Assembly: GCF_015482765.1 (NCBI RefSeq)
Contig: NZ_JADMLB010000078.1
Location: 1-61,189, forward strand
DNA length: 61,189 bases
Source of the DNA: Halodesulfovibrio sp.
GTDB lineage: Bacteria; Desulfobacterota; Desulfovibrionia; Desulfovibrionales; Desulfovibrionaceae
Direction of reading: 5' to 3'
Shown: positions 55,303-61,189 of the stretch, piece after piece
How positions within the stretch are numbered: position 1 is the first letter of the stretch
Layout: each line of letters starts with the position of its first letter
Notes under the pieces: model-generated
Told to the model about the DNA's origin: nothing
Seen by the model: only the letters and a program-made list of their open reading frames with translations
The model's database searches: none
Position numbers and translations under genes: made by a program

Positions 55303-56601
55303 CTATTTAGGGCCTTTCATTGCGTACTTCCTCAGCAGGTAGATATCCAGCAGACCAAGGAAGGTGTAAATTACAGTAAAGGCGACAATAGACCAGACAA
55401 CCATGGAGGCTTCAATCGGAGAAGCCGCATCTGAGGTTCGGAGCATATTGTATACAATCCAAGGCTGACGACCAACTTCAGTTACTGTCCATCCAAGCAT
55501 AATTGCGATGTATGGCAGCGGGATGAGCCAAGGAAGTATCTTAAGAACCGTAGTTTTTTCTTCAATTTTCTTACGCCACACAAAAAGAGCGATAGCAAGA
55601 AGCGGGAAGAAGGAGCCTAATCCAACCATCAGGCGGAAGCTGATGAATGTAGGCAGAACCGGTGGACGGTCTTCTTTCGGGATATCGTTCAGACCGGTAA
55701 CTTCTGCATTCGGGTCATTGTAAGCAAGGATAGACAATGCATCCGGAATTGGAAGAGCCTGAATCGCGTTTCCTGTGTTCTCAGCATTTGGCCATGTGAG
55801 AAGGTACATAGGAACATTTGTGCCGGTTTCCCAATGGGATTCCATAGCTGCGAGTTTTGCAGGCTGGTATTTTGCGGCAATCTGTCCCTGATGGTGACCT
55901 GCTGCTGCTGTGGTCAAAGAGAAGATAAGGAAGAAGATGGAAGCAATTTTGAAAGAACTTTTAAACAGTTCCACTTCGTTTTTGCGTACAAGGTGCCATG
56001 CTGAAATACCAAGTACAAACAGGCCGCCGACCATCCATGAGGAAGATACGGTGTGGGCAAATTCACCAAGGCCGTAAGGGTTTGTTATAACAGCAAAGAA
56101 GTCGTTTAACTGAGGTTTTCCATCAACCAGTTTGTATCCTATTGGATTCTGCATGAACGCGTTTGCCATGATAATCCAGTATGCTGACATGTTGGAAGCA
56201 AGTGCTACAAGCCAGATACACATACAGTGAACTTTTTTGGAGACTTTTTTCCATCCGAAGAACCAGACAGCAATAAAGGTAGATTCAAGGAAGAAGGAAG
56301 TACTTGCTTCGATAGCAAGCAGAGAACCGAAAATATCACCTACATACTCAGAGTAGCGTGACCAGTTGGTACCGAACTGGAATTCAAGGGTAATACCGGT
56401 AACTACACCGAGGGTGAAGTTGATGATAAACAATTTACCCCAGAACTTAACCATACGCTTGTACATCTCGTTACCGGTGCGCACATACATGGTTTCCATG
56501 ATGGCAAGCAGTACAGACAGTCCAAGCGTTAATGGTACGAAAATAAAATGGAAGAATACAGTTACTGCAAACTGAATTCTGGACAGCATTACTACGTCCA
56601 T
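55303..56601 (-). CDS. cydA: Cytochrome bd quinol oxidase subunit I
   Basis: 432-residue heme-bearing subunit that reduces O2 to water with quinol as donor. Axial ligand candidates are His18 (F-F-H-F-I-F-V-P), His186-equivalent in E-F-A-H-T-V near residue 185, and Met in F-R-L-M-V-G-L-G near 330. The G-W-T-V-T-E-V-G-R-Q-P-W motif near 380 is intact. The quinol (Q) loop is short. In an anaerobe this oxidase would serve oxygen defence. The upstream gap holds a motif shared with the first usp gene. Confidence 0.95.
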   Translation of the reverse strand: MDVVMLSRIQFAVTVFFHFIFVPLTLGLSVLLAIMETMYVRTGNEMYKRMVKFWGKLFIINFTLGVVTGITLEFQFGTNWSRYSEYVGDIFGSLLAIEASTSFFLESTFIAVWFFGWKKVSKKVHCMCIWLVALASNMSAYWIIMANAFMQNPIGYKLVDGKPQLNDFFAVITNPYGLGEFAHTVSSSWMVGGLFVLGISAWHLVRKNEVELFKSSFKIASIFFLIFSLTTAAAGHHQGQIAAKYQPAKLAAMESHWETGTNVPMYLLTWPNAENTGNAIQALPIPDALSILAYNDPNAEVTGLNDIPKEDRPPVLPTFISFRLMVGLGSFFPLLAIALFVWRKKIEEKTTVLKILPWLIPLPYIAIMLGWTVTEVGRQPWIVYNMLRTSDAASPIEASMVVWSIVAFTVIYTFLGLLDIYLLRKYAMKGPK

Positions 56602-56684
56602 ACATTAACCCCCTTCGGCTTACGTCCTGTAAACAGGCAGCGGACGCCAAGGTTTCGTAAAAAATGTTGAATATTTTTAACAGA

Positions 56685-56752
56685 ACACACACGATTGTCC
56701 TGTCAGTCACTCAGTAATGGTAATCAATACTAAAACGGACATTTTTGCAACT
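56685..56752 (-). promoter_or_regulatory. Conserved upstream motif of cydAB, shared with usp
   Basis: On the minus strand: AGTTGCA, ten bases, then TTTTAGTATTGATTAC, one base, ATTA, and about 14 bases later GGACAATCGTGTGT. The same elements with the same 10-base spacing occur upstream of the first usp gene (57781-57850). The core overlaps a TTGAT/ATCAA half site and resembles a Fur-like sequence, but I cannot assign a regulator. Confidence 0.65.
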
Positions 56753-57100
56753 ACTAAATCGCGTTTATGTCGTGAAAGATATGTAATTACTCCTTCTTTT
56801 TAGCATCATATTAAAAAAATAGGTAACGAAAAAAGTATGATACAGTTATATTGTGCGGCTGGATAAGATTTTCGTTCAAAACACAGAAATTTAGTTTCAC
56901 TTACGTTAATTGTCGGCATCTGGCTAGAGAACTTCATTTTCTTTAGTGTGCTATTTTGAAATTTCCTGAAACGTGTGTTGATTACCAAACTTCCCGGTGG
57001 ATTATTGTGCATCTTTTTTTGTCCTGAACGGGACAAAGATAATCCTTTTTTCCTCATAATACTAATAGGTAAAAAGGTGAAATTGGGCAAGAAACAATAG

Positions 57101-57138
57101 AAAAGCCCCACCTGAATGAGCGGTCAGGCGGGGCTTTT
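57101..57138 (-). terminator. Terminator of the first usp gene
   Basis: Fifteen-base stem with one mismatch (57101-57115 with 57124-57138) flanked by A and T tracts; both orientations plausible. Confidence 0.82.
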
Positions 57139-57233
57139 CGTTTTTGCGTTACAACAATTTGAATGTGTGGTGTCCGTCTATGTTCGAACAGAGCTCACAT
57201 TCAGCTGGCTGAGCGGGGAGTAGAAGGGTGTTG

Positions 57234-57686
57234 CTAACCTTTGCACTCAGCCGGATGGATAGTAAGAACAGGAGTGTTGGAGTGTTTCACAACTCTGTTG
57301 GCAACAGAGCCGAAAATTACGCGTTCAACACCTTTGCGACAATGGGTTCCCATAATAACCATGTCATACTCATCAGAATGGATCATATCCATGATGATGT
57401 CTTGAGGTTGTCCTCGACGTAACTTGATGGCTACATCAACTTCTCCAAGGAGTTCTTCGGAGAGTTTTTCAAGCTCGTCTAACGCGCGCTGCTTAGAGTC
57501 AGCTTTTAGTTTTTCAACGATGTCATCAGTGAGATAAACATCATAGAAACGGTCAAGAGGCGGACGTGCATAAAGCAGGGTAATTTTTGCATCAAGTTTT
57601 CCTGCAAGCAGTTTTGCATATTCAATAAAATATTCATTGTCTTCCATTACATCAACTGGAACGAGGATATTTTTGATAGTACGCAT
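57234..57686 (-). CDS. Universal stress protein A family, first of two
   Basis: 150-residue single-domain UspA protein. The N-terminal I-L-V-P-V-D and the C-terminal ATP-binding loop M-G-T-H-C-R-K-G-V-x4-F-G-S-V (about 112-128) are intact, so an ATP-binding form. Start ATG 57686 is chosen for GGAGG five bases upstream. It shares about half its residues with the second usp at 57957-58403 (both begin M-R-T-I-K-N-I-L-V). Its upstream region carries the motif also found at cydAB. Confidence 0.9.
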   Translation of the reverse strand: MRTIKNILVPVDVMEDNEYFIEYAKLLAGKLDAKITLLYARPPLDRFYDVYLTDDIVEKLKADSKQRALDELEKLSEELLGEVDVAIKLRRGQPQDIIMDMIHSDEYDMVIMGTHCRKGVERVIFGSVANRVVKHSNTPVLTIHPAECKG

Positions 57687-57780
57687 AATGACCTCCAAAT
57701 GATTCTTAATCGGGGATAGTTGTTACGTTGAGAATGTTTCCAGACGGCTGCTGTATTCAGGCGTGTAAAATTGTGCAGCT

Positions 57781-57850
57781 ACACACGTTGTCCGACTGAT
57801 TGTCATTGCTCTTAATAGTAATCAATACTAAAATGAGATCTAATGCAACT
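57781..57850 (-). promoter_or_regulatory. Conserved upstream motif of the first usp gene, shared with cydAB
   Basis: AGTTGCA (57844-57850), ten bases, TTTTAGTATTGATTAC (57818-57833), one base, ATTA, then GGACAACGTGTGT (57781-57793), all on the minus strand. It lies 95-165 bases upstream of the usp start. The second usp gene lacks it. Confidence 0.65.
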
Positions 57851-57900
57851 GGAAAATGAAAAAAAGAGCAAATTTCTTGTAATACCTTGAAGATAGAACA

Positions 57901-57939
57901 AATCCCTCATGAGTATGTTTTTTCAACTCATGAGGGATT
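57901..57939 (-). terminator. Terminator of the second usp gene
   Basis: A fourteen-base perfect stem (57901-57914 with 57926-57939); the T-run on the minus strand is short. It is 17 bases past the stop. Confidence 0.65.
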
Positions 57940-57956
57940 ACTACTATTATTTCAAG

Positions 57957-58403
57957 TTATTGCATGTCTGGCCGCACTGTCAGTACGGGAATGTCGGCTT
58001 GTTTAACAACATGGTTTGCAACTGAGCCGAACATAAGGCGATCAACACCTTTTCTGCTATGTGTGCCCATGATGATCATGTCAAAGTTACCTTCTTTTGC
58101 CACACCAAGAATCACATCCTGAGGTTGTCCGTTTGCAAGGCGTTGTTGAGTCTCAATTCCTTCAAAGTGTTGCTTAACAAACTTATCAAGTTCTTGAGTC
58201 GCACCCTGTTCAGATTCTTCATGGAATTTTGAAATGGTGTCCTGCGGAAGGTACAGCCCGAAGTACTGGCTTAATGGCGGAGTTGCATAAACCACGGTCA
58301 TTTTCGCCTGCAATCTTTCCGAAAAAAGTTTTGCGTAGGCTGCAATAAAAGTACTGTCTTCCATCAGATCAACAGCAACAAGGATGTTTTTGATTGTTCT
58401 CAT
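57957..58403 (-). CDS. Universal stress protein A family, second of two
   Basis: 148-residue UspA protein with the same N-terminus and the ATP-loop M-G-T-H-S-R-K-G-V-x4-F-G-S-V. Start ATG 58403 is chosen for AGGAGGAAGG immediately upstream. It looks like a tandem paralogue of the neighbouring usp; divergence is greatest in the middle third. It has its own promoter region and terminator. Confidence 0.9.
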   Translation of the reverse strand: MRTIKNILVAVDLMEDSTFIAAYAKLFSERLQAKMTVVYATPPLSQYFGLYLPQDTISKFHEESEQGATQELDKFVKQHFEGIETQQRLANGQPQDVILGVAKEGNFDMIIMGTHSRKGVDRLMFGSVANHVVKQADIPVLTVRPDMQ

Positions 58404-58558
58404 ACCTTCCTCCTGCGCGTAAGAATTCACTACAATACATATAAAGATGTTTGCCTCATTCTACCATAGGGAGCCTCAGTGTATAGTCTTTTCATGGCTC
58501 TTCGGAACTTTTTTTATCCTTCTTGAAAAGAATAATACGGCAAATTTTATGTGCAAGT

Positions 58559-59005
58559 CTACATGGCTTGAAGAGTAAGCCATGCAAGTGCTGCATACCG
58601 TAAGAATTTTCCGATGAGGACAAGAGAGAGGAAGGATATAAAGCGAACGCGGGCAACACCGCCGACAAGGCAGAGCGGATCACCAATTACAGGAACCCAG
58701 GAGAGAAGAAGCGACCACTGTCCCCAATTATTATAAAAACGGTAGGCTTTGTCTTGTGAAGGGGCATCCATGCGCAAAACGCGTTCAACAAGGTAAGAAC
58801 CTCCCCAGATGCCGATAGCATACGTTGTACACGCGCCGAGGGTATTGCCGGCGGTAGCAACAAGTACAGACGTGGGCGCAGAAAAAGTTCCTGCAACCAT
58901 AGCGACAAGCAACCACTCAGAACCAAGTGGAAGAACTGTTGCAGCAAGAAAGCTGAGGAGAAAAAGGGCAGGGTAGCCGAATTCAGGTGAGAAAAAATTA
59001 GACAT
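58559..59005 (-). CDS. YqaA/DedA-like membrane protein (SNARE-associated/VTT type)
   Basis: 148-residue membrane protein with four to five hydrophobic segments. It has the L-P-L-G-S-E-W-L-L and G-N-T-L-G-A-C-T-T-Y motifs and the final R-Y-x2-L-A-W of YqaA-family relatives of DedA. Members are implicated in membrane lipid or envelope homeostasis. I use ATG 59005; a TTG six codons upstream is also possible, and neither has a good Shine-Dalgarno. Confidence 0.82.
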   Translation of the reverse strand: MSNFFSPEFGYPALFLLSFLAATVLPLGSEWLLVAMVAGTFSAPTSVLVATAGNTLGACTTYAIGIWGGSYLVERVLRMDAPSQDKAYRFYNNWGQWSLLLSWVPVIGDPLCLVGGVARVRFISFLSLVLIGKFLRYAALAWLTLQAM

Positions 59006-59632
59006 GTGCGGGTACTGTTTCAAAAAGAAAGGTCGGCGTCAAACCAAGTTGAAAAGCAAACAATACATATTTTTGGGGTGTGATATGGGGAGATACCCCG
59101 TAAAACCAAGAGAGGCTCTGTAATCATCGAGATTACAGAGCCTCTGCAAGGAAATATTCGTGGAACATTCAGGCTATCTGACTACTCCCCGCCATTAAAG
59201 CGCAATCACAGCGGGGTGTCAGATAGAAAAAGGAAGTTTAGGTAAACTGGTACCGGAGGTGAAACGAGTGTTGGCAGTTACTCACAATTTCACTGTGTTA
59301 GAGGATACCACATGTGCTTTTTTGAAAAGCTACTTTCATTATAGCAACTGTGATGCCAACTTTCGAAAAATGATAGGAAATTTTATAAAACGCACGATAC
59401 CAAGGCTTTGCCGAGGTTGTGTTATAATAGTGACTACTCATTTTGGTTGCAAAAATGCATCGTTATTAAAAGGTCGATTTTTGCCTCTTGTTGCTTTTTT
59501 GCAACCCTAAATTAGAATCCTTATTTTGCAAGGGTTAGACGCCGATCTAAAACAATCTAAGAAAAAGTGAATGTTTCATATTTGCAACATTTTAATAAAA
59601 TTCAATAAATACAGTTAGAAATGAGAGCTGTG
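59006..59632. other. Gene-free gap with two long inverted repeats
   Basis: 627 bases. A fifteen-base perfect hairpin lies at 59111-59145 (no T-run), and a composite inverted repeat at 59174-59226 pairs CTATCTGAC with GTCAGATAG and CCCCGC with GCGGGG. An 83-codon open frame from GTG 59259 has GGAGG-like sequence near its start but no recognisable protein features, so I do not call it. The right end is AT-rich. Confidence 0.65.
59111..59226. repeat. Two adjacent inverted repeats
   Basis: AGAGGCTCTGTAATC (59111-59125) pairs perfectly with 59131-59145; CTATCTGAC (59174-59182) plus CCCCGC (59187-59192) pair with GCGGGG (59211-59216) plus GTCAGATAG (59218-59226). They are not followed by T-runs. 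Confidence 0.7.
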
Positions 59633-61189
59633 CTATAGAATTGGAACATCAGGCGCCTGAGATGCAGGTCTCAGTATTGCACTCTCTGCTGTTCTGCCAT
59701 CAACTTTAATAGTGATTGGAGAATCAAACCGTATGTGCGTTATAAACTGCTCTTTATGGTGCACAGGCATTGAAGCAAGCCATTCCCAGTGGATAAATTC
59801 TTCAGAAGAATTCGTCACCATAATGTAGTTAATGCCGAGTGTGGTGATGCAATGGAAGAAGTGTGACCCTTGAGACGGTTCAACGCGTAAGTTTTCTGTG
59901 AATGTTTCAACAATGGCAGAAACACCCGAGATATCATTCCATTGAACGGGAACACCAAGCCAGCGGTCAGAAGTTCCCCATCGACCGGGGCCGACGAGAA
60001 TGTATTTCCGTTCTTCGCGCAGCATCTGCTTGTTGCATTCAAGAATTTCCTGCTTAATTTCCATTGTTTTTGCCACATCAAAGTCATCAGGATGTATGAA
60101 GAGTATGTCATACACATCGTTACTTTCCGCGTTTCCAAGAGCGTGTTTTGAGTAGCAGAACGCTGCGGCTTTTTCTTGTTTCGTGATGTTCACCGTTGAA
60201 AGGCCGGAAAGTGAGCTCATAGGACGCAACTGAAGCAGAGCAAATTCGGCATTGGCTCCGTCAGCGTCCATATTGACGCAGAATTCAAGCTCCACAGGGC
60301 CGCCCATGGCTTCTTCCGCCATGGAGAGTAAATCGTTCAAGAGTTCGGCAAGCGGGAACAGACCGTGGTTAAGCACCTGAGCAAATAAAAGAACTTTCGA
60401 GCTACCCGGAATAGATGCCGTATCACGGATAATTCCCTCTTGAGGCAGATAGCTGCTTGCAAGAAATGAGATTGGGCCATGAGGTTCTGCATTGTATATA
60501 CGTCGTTGAACCAGTGCTCCTTTCTGTTCTTTAGCTTTGGGAGCAAGTTCCGGATCACCCATGTACAGACTGTAAAAAGTGCTCTGCGAATTTTTAAGAA
60601 GTTCCTGAAGGTTGGCAGCCTGTGGTTGAACAGAAGGACATTTAGGGCAGAAACGGAGAACCTGCCCGCCATCCATAACGGTTTTTCCTAACCCCATGGC
60701 TATAGAAGCAATGCCGTCATCTGTTTTCATCCGCCCGAACGGATAGAAGTTTTTAGACTGGGCGACACCTGAAATAGCAGGATAAAAGTAGTCATCATAA
60801 TGCCTGCCGATTACTTCTTGGATAATGACGCCCATCTTTTCTTCATCAGTACGTAACTTCACTCTGCGAGAAAAAGATTTTGGTGATTGGAAGAATGTGG
60901 ACGCGTAGACTTTCTTTACCGCTGTCGCCAACTCTTCATACCGTACTTCAATATCAGGATGTGTATTTGTCAGCATGACAGTAGAGTACAGCCCTGCATA
61001 TGCCTGATACTGGGCATCTTCTAAAAGACTTGAGGATCTTACTGCCAGAGGCTTTTTTACTTTCTCCAAAAAGATCCTGAGCTTGCTGCTCAGCCAGTCG
61101 GGAAGCTTGGCTTCCAGACATATTTTGACAACTTCTTCGTCTTTAAAGTCTTCATCTGCAAGATAGCCGAGGTCATTAAGCCGAAGGAA
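59633..61189 (-). CDS. PEP/pyruvate-binding-domain protein, 5' end outside the window
   Basis: The open frame continues without interruption to the window edge (519 codons visible), so the gene is partial. The N-terminal-type PEP synthase/PPDK nucleotide-binding pattern is visible: P-L-A-V-R-S-S-S-L-L-E-D-A, Y-A-G-L-Y-S-T, M-G-V-I-I-Q-E-V-I-G and the later E-F-x-L-L-Q-L-R-P. The C-terminal part (last ~150 residues, containing V-G-P-G-R-W-G-T-S-D-R-W-L-G) is not a normal PPDK domain. Such proteins exist in Desulfovibrio as PEP/pyruvate-binding-domain proteins of unproven role. The TTG or similar codon at 61069 is internal, not the true start. Confidence 0.85.
   Translation of the reverse strand, partial: FLRLNDLGYLADEDFKDEEVVKICLEAKLPDWLSSKLRIFLEKVKKPLAVRSSSLLEDAQYQAYAGLYSTVMLTNTHPDIEVRYEELATAVKKVYASTFFQSPKSFSRRVKLRTDEEKMGVIIQEVIGRHYDDYFYPAISGVAQSKNFYPFGRMKTDDGIASIAMGLGKTVMDGGQVLRFCPKCPSVQPQAANLQELLKNSQSTFYSLYMGDPELAPKAKEQKGALVQRRIYNAEPHGPISFLASSYLPQEGIIRDTASIPGSSKVLLFAQVLNHGLFPLAELLNDLLSMAEEAMGGPVELEFCVNMDADGANAEFALLQLRPMSSLSGLSTVNITKQEKAAAFCYSKHALGNAESNDVYDILFIHPDDFDVAKTMEIKQEILECNKQMLREERKYILVGPGRWGTSDRWLGVPVQWNDISGVSAIVETFTENLRVEPSQGSHFFHCITTLGINYIMVTNSSEEFIHWEWLASMPVHHKEQFITHIRFDSPITIKVDGRTAESAILRPASQAPDVPIL

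Larger units (their letters stand above)
56602..57233. other. Gene-free region upstream of cydA
   Basis: 632 bases with no credible gene. They hold the cydA upstream motif (56685-56752), AT-rich sequence, and the terminator of the first usp gene (57101-57138). Confidence 0.7.

Noticed and set aside
59259-59510. 83-codon frame from GTG 59259 with GGAGG-like upstream sequence
   Set aside because: No domain, membrane segment or family pattern; sits in an AT-rich gap next to hairpins; coding unlikely without conservation data.

Overview
The window looks like a core chromosomal segment from a member of the Desulfovibrionaceae (sulfate-reducing Desulfobacterota), possibly Halodesulfovibrio-like. 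This rests on gene content: a four-subunit 2-oxoacid:ferredoxin oxidoreductase, a DUF116 protein in the def-fmt-rsmB cluster, paired YhaO/YhaN-type nuclease genes, cytochrome bd oxidase in a probable anaerobe, a divergent DnaA, and GC-rich intergenic repeats of a kind I associate with Desulfovibrio. Genus assignment is inference. I see no phage, insertion sequence, integron or CRISPR array.

The centre (about 19.1-27.9 kb) is the replication-initiation locus. dnaA, dnaN, gyrB, gyrA and a TPR lipoprotein read leftward, and an rluA-type gene plus yhaO/yhaN read rightward. The 540-bp gap between dnaA and the rluA-type gene is the best oriC candidate. Left of it lie def-fmt-DUF116-rsmB (leftward), a rightward 2-oxoacid oxidoreductase operon and queA, then lipoprotein-coaBC-unknown (leftward), an NfeD protease and slipin, a UDP-sugar epimerase, parA, parB, and an ADP-heptose pathway kinase. 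Three parS-like palindromes sit in the parA-epimerase gap and a fourth lies 3.4 kb further on, so the segregation locus is about 20 kb from the putative origin.

Right of the origin (33-47 kb) are a TauE/SafE permease with a small membrane partner, a TPR protein, kdsB-carA, dinB, two exported DsrE-like proteins, a Zra-like metal-stress system (periplasmic His/Met-rich protein behind a textbook sigma-54 promoter, divergent from histidine kinase and sigma-54 activator), a polytopic membrane protein and an orphan amidoligase-like protein.

The last part (47-61 kb) holds a diguanylate cyclase, mtnA, three identical tRNA-Lys genes each with its own promoter, serS, a PilZ protein, an unannotated 56-residue cysteine-rich ORF ahead of a YchJ/SEC-C protein, cydAB, two universal stress proteins, a YqaA-like membrane protein and a PEP/pyruvate-binding-domain protein cut by the window edge. 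The cydAB and first usp upstream regions share a long, identically spaced motif, which suggests co-regulation. The most novel-looking items are that shared motif, the cysteine-rich mini-protein, the repeat/DnaA-box-like array in the putative oriC, and the unrecognised protein co-transcribed with coaBC.
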